Positions 13,393 to 53,048 of a stretch of 64,000 nucleotides of DNA are shown one piece after another. The stretch comes from Macrotis lagotis (lineage: Eukaryota > Chordata > Mammalia > Peramelemorphia > Peramelidae). The notes under the pieces are model-generated. The model searched no databases, was not told where the DNA came from, and was given only the letters and a program-made list of their open reading frames with translations. A program made the position numbers and the translations under genes. How positions within the stretch are numbered: the first letter of the stretch is position 1; each line of letters opens with the position of its first letter. The stretch spans positions 160,698,937 to 160,762,936 of the forward strand of contig NC_133660.1 of the NCBI RefSeq assembly GCF_037893015.1, read 5' to 3'.

Positions 13393-14300
13393 AAATTATC
13401 AAAGAGAATTTGTCATCTTAAGATGACAAAAAGTTTTGTTTCATTGCAGGAAACTCTTTTCACAGATAGAGATATTTTCCAGGATGCAGGCTTATACCCC
13501 CTATCCCTTGCAGAATATATTCCCTTTCTCTCCTGAAGGAGAGGATGGGCTATAGTTTCCAGTCCTCAGACTGTATAGAAAGGGGATGCTCTTGACAATC
13601 TCAGATAGTCTTCCCTCTGCACTTGAGAAGCTTCATTATCAAATAGTGAAATAGGCTGAATTAACCCAGTTAATTGGGACTTGGCTAAGTGGACAGTCAG
13701 AGGTTTGGAAAATTGCCCAAATAGTGGGGTAGATTCCCTCCATCATTGGGGATTCCATTATCTGAACCCTCAGAGAATAGCTATCCCTTTATCTGAGCCC
13801 TTGAACAAGCCTACTCTCCAAAGTTCTTCTCATGAGACACCTTACCACCTTCTCCTCCCCTGACATCAACCCATCCCTTGAGGGGAATGGAACTTTTCAG
13901 AACCCCCATCCCTGGATTAGAACTCATTTATTCAAAGGAATTCTGTTCTCTGGAGACTATATTGATTGATTGAAGTATTTACCATCATGATGGAAAGGAA
14001 GACAAATTAATAAATTAGCTGATAATTTAAAAATTACAATTTGAGGCATTTGAATGTGCATAATATTTTGAAACTGAAAATTTTCTGATAACCTAATAAT
14101 TAATTTGTATTCCCAAAACACCCCATTAACGCATACTGATGGCAGAAGAAACCAGTGGGGGGAAAGGAAATGTAAAATTTGTCAAAAGCAGTTAACAAAG
14201 TGAAGAACTTAATTACATGTCAATCAAGCATTATACTCTAAAGAAACTGACTGATATTAATGTTTAAGAGATGTGTATGGTCTTTCCCCCCCCCCCACAG

Positions 14301-17300
14301 GTCCTTCCATTGTGACACCCCCTAAAGACATCTGGAATGTCAGTGGAGCCCAAGTGTATTTAAGTTGTGAAGTTATTGGAATTCCAACCCCAATTCTCAT
14401 CTGGAATAAGGTCAGTAGCATGGAATTCTAATAATATCCTAAATTTATATTTTTGCATTTCATAAAGAACTGTCATAAGCTAAAATTAAACTTTTGTGTT
14501 CCATTTTTTGTTATTTTTTTCAAGATGAATAATTATAGAGATCAACTTTTCCCCAAAAATTTCATCACCTGGAAAATATTTCCCGAACTTTTTCATCCTT
14601 TGTGCTGTTGCACTGATCTTGGAGTCTCATGACAATGAGCTATATTGTTCAAGAAGGACTAGTACCTCTGGTGTGAGGGTTTTCAGAGCACTAAAGGCTC
14701 CAAAAAGTTGTAGCATGCATGGCAACCACACCCTAGGAAACCAGTCTTGGCCTACAAATAAACCAGGTTGAGTGTAAGCAAAGGGCCAAGACATTGAAGG
14801 TACCATTGTATCCCAGACCATCACCAATCATCCTGACTTCTGTCTTACCACTGGAAGATTAATTTTTTGCAGACAACTTTGGCCAACTCTGCCTCAATTA
14901 AATTCAGTTTGCACACGCATCAAGACATTATTCTGTGATGTCATTGGATTTCTTCAGTGAAGTTATTGACAGATTGTTTCTGTCATACTATTTCCATTGC
15001 CCAGAATAGTAGGATCTGGAATTTGGGTTTCTTGCTTCTTCCTATATTTAAGTGGCTTTGAAACCACAGTGGGTGAACACATGGGATAAAAGAGGATTGG
15101 GGTGGCAAAAATGTAGCTTTCCTCTTCTTGGCCTTGAAGTGAATATTGGTTCTGCTGAACAGTAATATCAGGATTTAATATTAATTCCTAAAAAAATAGA
15201 AGTCCATAACAGTTATATTTCCACTATAATTTCTGGCAGTTATACAAGAGCCCTAAGTCTCATCTTAAATAAATCATTCTCCAAAGGTTGAGAATTCTTG
15301 TTCCTCCTGCTCCCTATCTCACCTATTCCTCTTTCACCTGAGCTAGGTAGAGCAGTGAATAGAGCTCTGGGACTAAAGTCAGGAAGACTGAGTTCAAATG
15401 CAATTTCAAACATTCATTCAGCAGCTGTGTGACCCTTCACAAGTCACTTACTCTTGCTTGCCTCAGTTTCTTCCTCTGTAAAATGAGCTAGAGAAGGAGA
15501 TGACAAAGGGTTTCTGCCAAGAAAACCCCAAATGAGGTCATGAAGAGTCGGACATGACTGAACAACCACAAAATGAAGGAGTTGGACTAAATGGCCTTTT
15601 AAGATCCCCTAAACAGGGGCAGCTAAGTGGTGCAATGGATAGAGCTCCAAGCTGGAAATTAGGAAGACTCTTCTTCCTGAATTCAAGTCTGATCTCAAAC
15701 ACTTACTAGCTAGTGACCTTGGATAAGTCACTTATCCCTCATCTATAAAGTGAGTTAAAGAAGGAAATGTTAAGTCACTCCAGTATCTTTGCAAAGAAAA
15801 TCCCAAATAGGGTCACAAAGGGTGACCAATTATTAAACAATTATTAAATTGTGCATTTAAAAGTGATATGAATTTGCCAAATGTTTTTTGCAATAATTTT
15901 CATTTCTACTGATGTGAATACCTCTGTATTACCTTTTCATGAAACCCAGAAACTGTAAATTTCCAAGAATAAACCTTGAGATAAGGACTCAAATTGAAGT
16001 AATCTTATATTCAACCCTGGTATGTCAGAAGGGATGTTGGTAGTAAAGAAACATCTAGAATTCTGAAAGAGTAGATATTACCTCTTAGTCAGTTTTTCAT
16101 CTTGCATCAACAATTATTCTGGGATTTTGGAGCTTTCAAATTCCCTACAGGCATAAGATTTCATTTCACCATCATTACAACCATACACTTTAAAAAAAAC
16201 ACTCACTCTGAAACCAATGAGGCCATGGCATTTATTAATCCCTAGGCAGCCTACTGAATCCATCACTGCTCCTAGCATCTAGGACAACAGTGCCCCAGGG
16301 GCACTTTCCCCTATCTTTTACAAAATAATGCATGGCAATGGCATTACTTAGTGAGTTTGTTATTTGCCAAAGGACAGCCTTGGAAGATTGTAAACTACCA
16401 GGCTTCCTTATAGAGCATTACCTCACCAAAGTTACTAATGAGTTTGTTTGTGATGAGAATTGACTTTTGAACAAGCCTGGCTTAGATTTCTATCTCCTCC
16501 TTTAAAAAAAAAAAAGCTTAATCTTTGTTTCAGGCTAAGGGTCTTTTTCAGCCTAAAGCTATTAAATAGCTCACCTTGCAAAATTGCCCTGGAAGCTACT
16601 ATTTGACAGCTTCAGCTTTTTCCACTTGCCTCTTAAAAGATCTGAGATGTACAGAAGTATATCATGTGTCCACTAGCAGGAACTAGCTTCTAGCATACTT
16701 AAATCTATAGACTCTACTCTTCTGTTTAAAAAAAAAAAACCTAGAAAACTAAAATTGTTTTTTTTTCTACCCTTCCCCTCTTAAATCATAGATCATACAA
16801 GTTATAGGAGAGAAACAACCAACCTTGTTTATAGAGGGGAAATGATGGCAAAATAAAAAAGTTTCTTATGACTTGTCTGCAGTTATACCAAACTTTATTG
16901 GTCTCTAGATTCAGGAAGTTAGTTGTTTTCCATTGATAAAGCTGTGGTTGGGATTACCTGAATTTGGATCTTAGGTATGCACACCCATGCATGTGGTCAT
17001 AAAGACCAAGTAAGAATGATGGACAGAGAAAGCTGCTTTAGTTCTCAAATCCTTGCGAAGTGGGTTAGGGAGCTGAATCTATTCACCCTTAGTGATGGAA
17101 CACAAGTAGAAGGTATGAGGATATGAGTTATGTGGGGTAGGATAGGGGAAAGCCAATAGGAATATATTGTGATGATCCTCATTCTCCCTAACTTTCTACC
17201 TTTAAAGGGAAAAAATAAATTTGGGGGAAGAAAAAGAATGAGATGTGTAAAAGTAACTTTTTGCTCAACAACAACCAAAAAGGGTATTGAGAAGATTGAG

Positions 17301-20300
17301 TTAATCCAACCAGAAAATCTAATGTATAATCTATGTAATTCTAGGAGTGGGGATATTTCAAAGGAAAAAAAAATCTCATTAATGGTAGAGATATGAGATC
17401 CTAATTTTTCCTCTTCCCAGGTAAAAAGAGGTCATTATGGAGTTCAAAGAACAGAACTCCTGCCTGGAGACCGTGATAACCTAGCCATCCAAACCCGAGG
17501 TGGCCCAGAAAAGCATGAAGTAACAGGCTGGGTTCTGGTGAGTACTCAATAGACAAAAATTGCTTAAGATGAAAACAAAAGTGGGCAGCTATGTGGCACA
17601 GTGGATAGAGCGCTGGGAAAAACTTGAGTTCAAATCCAGTCTAAGATGCTTATTAGATGGGTGACTAGGAAAAACACTTGCTTTGTGACTCAGTTTCCTC
17701 CCCTCTAAAACAAGAATAATCATAGCACCTACACCTCAGCATTGTGAGGATAAAATAATTTTAAAGTGCTTGGCCTACCACCTGTCACATGGTAATGGCT
17801 ATAGAAATGTTAGCTATTATTTTCTAACGAAAAAAAAAAAACAAAGGTATCCTTACATTCCATTTGAAAGGCTCTAATGTGGATCATCCAGCATTGAGAA
17901 CTGGATTCCAGAATATGCCCAACTTTGCCACTTTATGTAATCATGAGCAGTCCCTTAATTTTTCTTAATTCAAATTTTCTTATCTAAAGTTAAAATGAGA
18001 TCATTTCTAAGGTTCTTTGAACCTCTAACATTCTGTGATTGATTAAAAAATTACTTTTCCAGAGGGAAGTGCAGGAAGATAAAGGTTTTGCTAAATGCTT
18101 GGAAGTAAATAAATGAATTTTAAAAAAAAGCTATGCCATTTTAAGGGTTAAAAGATCCTGCATGCCTGCCTTCTCATCCTGTGACATTCTTCTCCATGTG
18201 CTCCTATAAATCCTAATATGAAGAGGTCTTCTGTAGAAAATTATTTTGGGGGGAGCAGCTAGAGTGGGGCAGTGGATAGAGCACTAGCCCTGAAGTCAGG
18301 AGAACCTGAGTTCAAATCTGACCTCAGACACTTAAAAATGACCTAGCTGTGTGATCTTGGGCATGTCACTTAACCCCACTGCCTACCAAAAAAAAATTAT
18401 TTTGAAAGGCTGCCTGATCCATTCTTATATTTTAAGCATCCTTGAAAAATATAGATACCATATTTTCCCATGTGTAAGACAATACCTTACTTTGGGGGCC
18501 CAAAATTTGAAAAAAAAAAGTATTACATAAAGATAGAGAACTCAAGTTTTATTTATCATAAAATTCATGCAATTCTTCACTGTCAAAACTCCCATCCATT
18601 AGCTCATCTTCATCTGTTTGATGACGATTCACTATCTTAGGAGAACCTCTTCATGCCTGTGTTCTGGTCAGTGGTTGACCACAAGCATTCCCTGGACGTC
18701 TGGTACATGGACGCATGCTCAGTTCATTCTGTCTCATGGACCTAAAGCATCAATTTTGTCTCTTTGAAATCAGTCACTTCTTTTTCATCAGCAATTCTTC
18801 TTGGCTCCTGCTGAACCACCTTTGTAGACATGGGAACTCCACTCATCCTTTGCTCTTCAATCCATCTCTTCAATTCCCTCTCTAACTCAGGCAATTTGGC
18901 TGACTTGCCTCTCATGGTCAGGGCATTTTCAGTAGGGTTTCTTCTTCCTGTTACCAGTCTCCAGTTGTTAGAGGAGGATCAAACTTATGTTCAGCAACAC
19001 TTTTTCCATTCATTTTTGCAAACTGGATCACTTTGAACTTGAATTCAACACTGTACAAAAATCTTTTCTGAGACATTTCTGGGCAGAATGTGGCAAAACA
19101 ATCTAATATACTGGCAACAAATGCAAAACAATGAGCACAAAGACAAGCATGAAAAAGTGGGAAATGCAAGTAAAAAAAATTTACCACTATATCAGATACT
19201 CCTAGTTTTTAGACCCCAAATTTTTCAAAAAAGGGTGCATCTTATACATGGGGAAATATGGTAATTATAAAGGCTTTCCAGAAATAAAGTAGGTATGAAG
19301 ATCAATAGTTATTGTCCATGATTTTTTTCCCCTGGTCTTTCATTATCACCTGCTTTTCCATATATACTATCAAAGAATCAAAGACCAAAGAATGGATCAC
19401 TTAATACTTATGAAAATTATCCCCTGTAGAATGATTTCCTCTAGAAATACTTAGTCCAACCGGCACATCAAGAATTGGAAATGATTGGTTCCACTGTCAT
19501 TAATAAAAAAAAAAGTTATAGTATTGCTGCCAGATTGATCACATTTTTCCTGTTTGTTGCCCTTCTAGTTTTATGTGTAAAAGTAAATGAAATTAAGACT
19601 GGATCTTATGTCAAGCTTTCTAATTCATTTTTCTAATGTTTCCTTGCTCTCATTGCTTCATCATCTTAAATGGTTCACCTTTGCATTTGTGCAAATATGT
19701 GTATTCTAGTATTTCCTGTATTTGTATGATTCTTCCACGAAGCAGAGAGATCACGTGTGTGCTGAGGCCATTTCAAGTCCTTTTAGCATTCCCCCTTATG
19801 GCAGTTGCTTGACATAGGCGATGATGCCTCTCTAAGGAGGTTATTTTACATCTATTTACGATTTTTTAACATCAATACCTTGAGTAGGCCAAACTGAAAC
19901 CGTTTCAATTAAATGCCAAATCATTTTCCTGAAAGGATAGCATGATATAGAAAATACTTTGGTTACTATTTCACAAGTGATTCAATGAAACATTTTTAAT
20001 CAACCATGTAGAATGCGAAGTTCATTCCTGTCTTAGCCACATTCACTGGAGTTGGACAAGGCATTGGACTGGGAGTCATGAAGACAAGAGTTCAAATCCT
20101 CAGTGTGTGGTCCTTGTCTAGTCACTTAATTGTTCTGTGCCTCAGTTTCTTCATCTTTCAAATGAATGAAGCTGGATTTCTTAGGCATTAATTGGCACCA
20201 TCAATAAGAACACTGAACCTGAAGTCAGAAAGACTTGAGTTGAAATTCAGTCTCAGACACATACTGTGTGACCCTGAGCAAGTCAGATGACCTATGCTGG

Positions 20301-23300
20301 CCTCAGTTTTCTTCTCTGTAAAATGGGAATAATAATAATAGCAACTACTTGCCAGAGTTGTGGTGAAGAGAAAATGAGTAAATTCTTATAAAGTGCTTTG
20401 CAAATACCAGAACACTATGTAACTATTAGGTATAATTATTAGAGTCATTGATCTCTCTAAATCTGTACTTATGGACTTGAGCATCAAGAAAACTTGCATT
20501 CACATCCTGCCTCTCACACTAAGTGTGGCACCATGCACGAGTAACTCAATCTCTGTCTCAGGCAATTGTTCAAAATTACATAAGTTTCAGCCGTGTAAGA
20601 CACCAATGTATTTTTTTTTATCTTTGTTCTTTCCTATAAATTTGGTATTGATTTTAACCATTGCTTTAAGTCAATAATCTGAAATTCATAACCAATTTAG
20701 AAACTCTAACATCCAATAGTAATCAATCATTTCCTCTTAGGATGGAATTTTTTTATGTTCAGTGTTCTCCCACTCCTATGAAACTATTCATGACCTTCTA
20801 TTTCTTCTATGGTGAGCTTTTGATGTCTTTCATTTCATAAACTTGAACTATATTTTTCATCACCCTATCTTTTGCCCACTTTTTTGCTGAATATAGCAAC
20901 TATTATTCCATACATTGACTTGTTTGGAGGATCTTATCAAATCTTTATTAAATTTCTCTACCTCTTTTGCAATATATTTTAGTACAAAAAGTAGGGAGTC
21001 ATCTTCATGGCAGTGTTCATCCTGTGTCCTATGAACTTGGGAGTTTCTTTTTGCCTTTGGGTATACAACAATAACTTCACAAGGTCCTTTGACTCTTCAG
21101 GGTAAACTCGAGTTAACCTTCCATGTAGTTGAAACAGTTTTTTTTTCTAGTTTTGTGAGAACAATATATAATTCATTCCCTCTAGTAATCTCTAGGCATT
21201 AGAAAATGTATTCACATTCGGAGTACCAGTATTTAAATACATGTTTGTAGATGGTCTCTTCCAAAACCTGCTTCTTAAAAAAAAAAATTCTTGGCCTTCT
21301 GTATTCCCTTTTCCATCACCACAAAAGTAGGGGGCTCTGCATTTTTTCCACTGAATTTCCCCTGGCCAAAGAATTCATCATCTAATAGCCATTACTCAGT
21401 ACTGGTAATAACTCACTCCCTACTTAGCTTAGCCAGCCAGGCCTTAACATGTAGTTGGTATGTCACCAGGACTGGATTCAGAGCCTCTCCAGCATGTCAG
21501 AACCTGGCAGACCTCATAAACCTAGGCATACCTCACAACACATTGAAGTGTCAGGATTAAGATATTTGTGGAGTTTCAGTTACTCAACACTAAACATGTA
21601 TTTTTAAAATACCCTGTATAACACACTGATCATTGTCCAGCTATCACTCAAGCTCTCCATTATCTTTACCTTCTACATTGGCTGTCCTAGCCTCCTTTAT
21701 ATTTATATCATTTAGTGATGAACTGAATCTATTCATTATTTTAATAAACTGCAAGTTTTAAGAGTAATTGGAAACAATGAAATAGTGGTTTCATAGAGGG
21801 TGTAAAAAAAAAGAGGGAAATGTAAGTTCACTTTGCAGAACCTCAAATGGCTTTTTCTTTGACAGGTATCTCCTCTGAGTAAGGAAGATGCTGGGGAATA
21901 TGAGTGTCATGCCTCAAATTCCCAAGGACAGGCTACTGCTTCAGCAAAAATTACAGTGGTTGATTCTTTACATGAAATACCATCCAAAAAAGGTATGGAA
22001 TTCTAAAGTCAACTGACTTAAGTGCTTTTGCTAATAAGAGGATCAAGTGATATACAGTAACAGGTTACTAAGATCACAGTAATTCATTAACAGCTATCAT
22101 TTAAAAAGGCTATTTTCCTAATATCCATTATGAGATATGGTTCTAATGTATACATTTTGATGTATGGTTGACAAAATATCCTAAAAATGACTTGGATACC
22201 TTCCTCTACTCAACTTACATTCTCAAGCACCCGATTATTGACAAGGGTTACAACCATCCTCTAGTCATCCAGGTCTGCAATCTCATTGTCATCTTCAGCT
22301 CCTCTCTCCTTCAATCCACATTTCCAATCAACTGCCAAATCTTATCAGTTTCTAATTCCATTGTATTATCTTGATTTTTTCCTCTTCTCTTCACCCATAC
22401 TACCACCAGAGTGATTTGCCTAATGTGCAGTGACTCCCTATTACCTCAAAAATATAATAAACTTTCATTTAATATTTAAAATCCTTCACAAATTGATCCA
22501 ATTCTACCTTTCCAACCTTCTTACATACAGATCACCTTTACACATTCTGTGCTCAAATAAAATCTCACCTTCTAGATGAAGTCCTTCCTGATTTTCCTCT
22601 TTGCATCTATTTTTATGTACACATATTGCTTCCCCTATATGACATGTACATCAGGGCAGGACATTTACAATTTGTATCCCTAGCATAAAGGTACATAGAC
22701 ACTTTAATAAATGGATTATTGATGTTTTTGATTCAAATAGCACACTTTTAATTTATCTCTTGGCACAGTATTCTCCATAGAAGCCCATAGACTTCTAACA
22801 TAATTTTCCTATCCCTAGGGTATGTCCTCTGTATTTGAGAGAAAAACCAAGAAGGAGGAATGAAAACATAAAAGAGGAAAAGCATCTATAGAATCTAGTT
22901 CTAAAGTATCTTTTACTACTAATTCATTTCTAGAAATGTCCTCAAGCAAGTCTGCAAAAATGAGGTTTTCCTTCTTCCTACACCTAAAATTATACACACC
23001 TCATTTTCTTACTACTAAAAGTTCTGATTAGTAGGAAATATACTTATTTATCATGAATTAGTAACTAATTTTTCTGTTCTGTAGTCGTCACTGTAGTCTT
23101 TGTAGTTGTCACTGAATTTGTGATGGTAAATTAAAGCAATCTAAATTCTTTCAATTTGAGCTAAGATAGCTAGCTAACATTTGTTTTATTCCTTAAGAGT
23201 AAAGAGAGCCACTGAAGATAGTTTCACTGACAATTCAGTCTGAAATGTCCTTTACTTAACCCTAAAATAGCAATAATGGAATACTGCTTTTCATCTTTAA

Positions 23301-23696
23301 CTGCAGTATGAAAAGAAATGGCAATAAAGATCTGCTTAGTTAATCAAGAGTTCTATAGTTGTATAGAGACTATCAGAGCAACAAGACTGTCTTCCTTATC
23401 AGAAATTATACATATTATATTTCTGATTTGCAAGTTCATAAATTGTTTTCAGTCCCTAAAGAGACTAAAACTTGCATTATGATGGTATATCTTACATATA
23501 TTCAGTATAACACCTCTCTTCTTAATGATTTATAGGTCGTTTCCACTCTTTATATCTGACCATTTCAAGAACTCTAAGTAAAATGAAAATGATGTCATCC
23601 AACTATGCATATTTGCTTCTGCATTGCTACTGTTACCATTCATAACTAATTTCTGTATTTTCTTTTTTTAAACCAGATGAAGGTGCTGATCAGTGA
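14301..23696 (+). CDS. IGFBP7: IGFBP7, exons 2-5 (3' part of gene)
   Basis: Secreted insulin-like growth factor-binding protein 7 (also called mac25 or angiomodulin), an extracellular-matrix glycoprotein. Coding exons are 14301-14410, 17421-17537, 21866-21992 and 23677-23696; all introns are GT-AG and the phases join without a break. The joined reading runs GPSIVTPPKDIWNVSGAQVY, continues through LSCEVIGIPTP and VKRGHYGVQRTEL, and passes YECHASNSQGQ to a short C-terminus KKDEGADQ. This is the single Ig-like C2 domain, with its cysteine pair in LSCEV and YECHAS and an N-glycosylation sequon at NVSG. The family's signal peptide, IGFBP cysteine-rich domain and Kazal-like segment are encoded by exon 1, which lies left of the window. 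The last exon codes for only about six residues, and its end differs from the human C-terminus (EGAEL as I recall it). Identity is certain from the near-verbatim match to the remembered human protein; expression cannot be judged. Confidence 0.97.
15335..15845 (+). repeat. Two Mar1-like CORE-SINEs in tandem
   Basis: Copy one, about 15335-15570, ends with AGAGTCGGACATGACTGAAC, a tail shared with BovB/RTE LINEs. Copy two, about 15615-15845, starts GGGGCAGCTAAGTGGTGCAAT and ends GGTCACAAAGGGTGACC. They lie in the same orientation about 45 bp apart in IGFBP7 intron 2. Confidence 0.87.
17580..17825 (+). repeat. THER/MIR-type CORE-SINE
   Basis: GGGCAGCTATGTGGCACAGT head and GAGTTCAAATCCAG B-box, followed by a MIR-type 3' part: GCATTGTGAGGATAAAATAA, AAAGTGCTTGGCCTACC, AATGTTAGCTATTATT. 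It lies just downstream of IGFBP7 exon 3. Confidence 0.75.
18250..18400 (+). repeat. A-tailed tRNA-derived SINE
   Basis: GAGCAGCTAGAGTGGGGCAG head, GAGTTCAAATCTGACC, GGCATGTCACTTAACCCCAC, short A-tail. Older than the copies around 45-59 kb by visible divergence. Confidence 0.85.
18458..19261 (-). mobile_element. Pogo/Tc2-like (Kanga-type) DNA transposon, internally deleted
   Basis: Terminal inverted repeats of about 25 bp, CCATATTTTCCCATGTGTAA at the left and CCATATTTCCCCATGTATAA (reverse complement) at the right, are bounded by TA at 18456-18457 and 19262-19263. Minus-strand coding remnants start at 19076 (MSQKRFLYSVEFKFKVIQFA, a psq/CENP-B-like helix-turn-helix). In another frame they continue with MRGKSAKLPELERELKRWIE, the second DNA-binding helix-turn-helix of pogo-type transposases. 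They end in an acidic tail, DEDELMDGSFDSEELHEFYD, with its stop at 18549-18551. The central DDE catalytic region is missing and the frame is broken, so the copy cannot move itself. The Kanga assignment is from memory; the superfamily call is firmer. Confidence 0.82.
19265..20045. other. Non-repetitive part of IGFBP7 intron 3
   Basis: No repeat was recognised over 19540-19960, which includes GATCACGTGTGTGCTGAGG and GGCAGTTGCTTGACATAGGC. Complex sequence in an otherwise repeat-laden intron may be single-copy or conserved non-coding DNA. Confidence 0.3.
20050..20450 (+). repeat. Two MIR/THER-type CORE-SINEs
   Basis: About 20050-20170 (GAGTTCAAATCCTCAG, CCTCAGTTTCTTCATC) and about 20205-20450 (CTGAAGTCAGAAAGACTTGA, GTAAAATGGGAATAATAATA, AAGTGCTTTGCAAATACC) are same-strand SINEs lying side by side. 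Confidence 0.75.
20451..21865. other. IGFBP7 intron 3, unassigned
   Basis: AT-rich with no gene-like signal. Several open frames here (for example 21291-21560) have no recognisable similarity and no coding character. The 3' splice site of exon 4 is at 21861-21865. Confidence 0.35.
22190..22735 (+). repeat. L2 LINE 3' fragment
   Basis: Reads like the L2 3' region: TTCCAATCAACTGCCAAATC, CACCAGAGTGATTTGCCTAA, AAATCCTTCACAAATTGATCC, then ATGAAGTCCTTCCTGATTTTC and TTTAATAAATGGATTATTGA. It lies within IGFBP7 intron 4. Confidence 0.65.
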
Positions 23697-23930
23697 AATC
23701 CTGCAGTCTTTATGAATATGCACAGTTTAAAACAATCATGGAAAAACTACAACTACTGTTGTCCAATAACAAGTTTCTTTTAATCTAATCCACTAACCCC
23801 TTACATTGTATTCACTGATGTGCAAACATGCCCTCTGCATAGTATAAAAAAAAAATGATACACCAAGTCTAACTACAAAACTTTATTCTCTATTTACAAA
23901 AAAGTGTCATTAAACAAAAAACCTTGCACT
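23697..23930 (+). terminator. IGFBP7: IGFBP7 3' UTR and candidate poly(A) signals
   Basis: After the TGA at 23694-23696 the sequence resembles the human IGFBP7 3' UTR around AAGTTTCTTTTAATC and CCACTAAC (from memory). No canonical AATAAA is visible on this strand. Candidate hexamers are TATAAA at 23843-23848 and ATTAAA at 23909-23914. If the second is used, the transcript would end near 23930 and run past the poly(A) signal of the opposing POLR2B gene. The exact end is inferred, not seen. Confidence 0.6.
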
Positions 23931-24065
23931 TACAGTACTGTATATAAGATGCTTGATTTTCTTTCCTCAATACATACCATTTCTGCTAAAACGTGCTGTA
24001 TTATAGTAGCAATTCATAACATTTTCTAGCTTACATTTACTTGAAACAATTTTTTTTTTAAATTT
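23860..24065 (-). terminator. POLR2B: POLR2B 3' UTR with poly(A) signal
   Basis: The stop codon occupies 24068-24066 on the minus strand. Reading on, a canonical AATAAA (plus strand TTTATT) lies at 23882-23887, so cleavage is expected around 23860-23870 and the 3' UTR is only about 200 nt. This interval is also inside or just beside the IGFBP7 3' end read from the other strand. Human POLR2B and IGFBP7 are likewise convergent and overlap at their ends (established knowledge, from memory). Confidence 0.7.
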
Positions 24066-52400
<28,335 letters not shown>

Positions 52401-52719
52401 CTTGGCAAATAATTCTCAACACGCCTGACAATTAAGGAAAAAAAAAAAAAGGAAGGCGCGGAGAAGACTGCGACAGACCGGCGAGATCGAGGGAGCTTGA
52501 GCTTCCGGCGCTCCCAGCGGACCTTGCGCCTTCGGTCCGCCTCTTCCTTCTCAGCTTACGAAACTTCCGGTTCCTCTCCCGACTTCCGTATCCCGGGCCC
52601 GAGCCGAAGTGCGCCGCGTGCGGCGGTGGCGGCCGTGCTCCTGCGCCGGCGCGAACGCTGTGCGGGGGAGGCGGGAGGAGGCGGGAGGAGGCGGGGGCCT
52701 AGTTGACGCACGCGGTCGG

Positions 52720-52977
52720 ATGCGCGCCTCTGGCGGCGGAACGTCCTCCACTTAGAAACAAGATTTCCGAATCTGCGGCGGCAAAAGGACCCAATAACCG
52801 GATTAGAATAATTTTCCGCGGGGAGGAACGAGAGGGATTGAAATAAAAATGCTCGGGTTGCGCTGGGAACCCGAGGGTGGAAGTGAAAAACCTCGAGTTT
52901 GACTTACATCCGCTTTTGGTACTCTTCATTAAATGTGGGTCTCCTTTTGCTATTTTGTCCATTTCCGAGCGGAATAA
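52720..52977 (+). promoter_or_regulatory. Two short upstream ORFs before NOA1
   Basis: Two ATGs precede the NOA1 start on the plus strand: 52720-52755 (12 codons with stop) and 52933-52977 (15 codons with stop, [14 protein letters not shown]). Both close before the main ATG at 53049. They matter only if transcription starts upstream of them, which the sequence cannot show. Confidence 0.35.
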
Positions 52978-53048
52978 GGTTTGAGCCGGGAGGGGGCGGG
53001 GAGGCCCGTCGCCCACGTGCCCGGCCGCCCCGCCCCCTCCCGCCACCC

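Noticed and set aside
52899-53048. In-frame open extension upstream of the NOA1 ATG
   Set aside because: The frame is open back to 52899 but begins with TTG; there is no ATG before 53049, and the start MLRRG matches the family's position and mitochondrial presequence.
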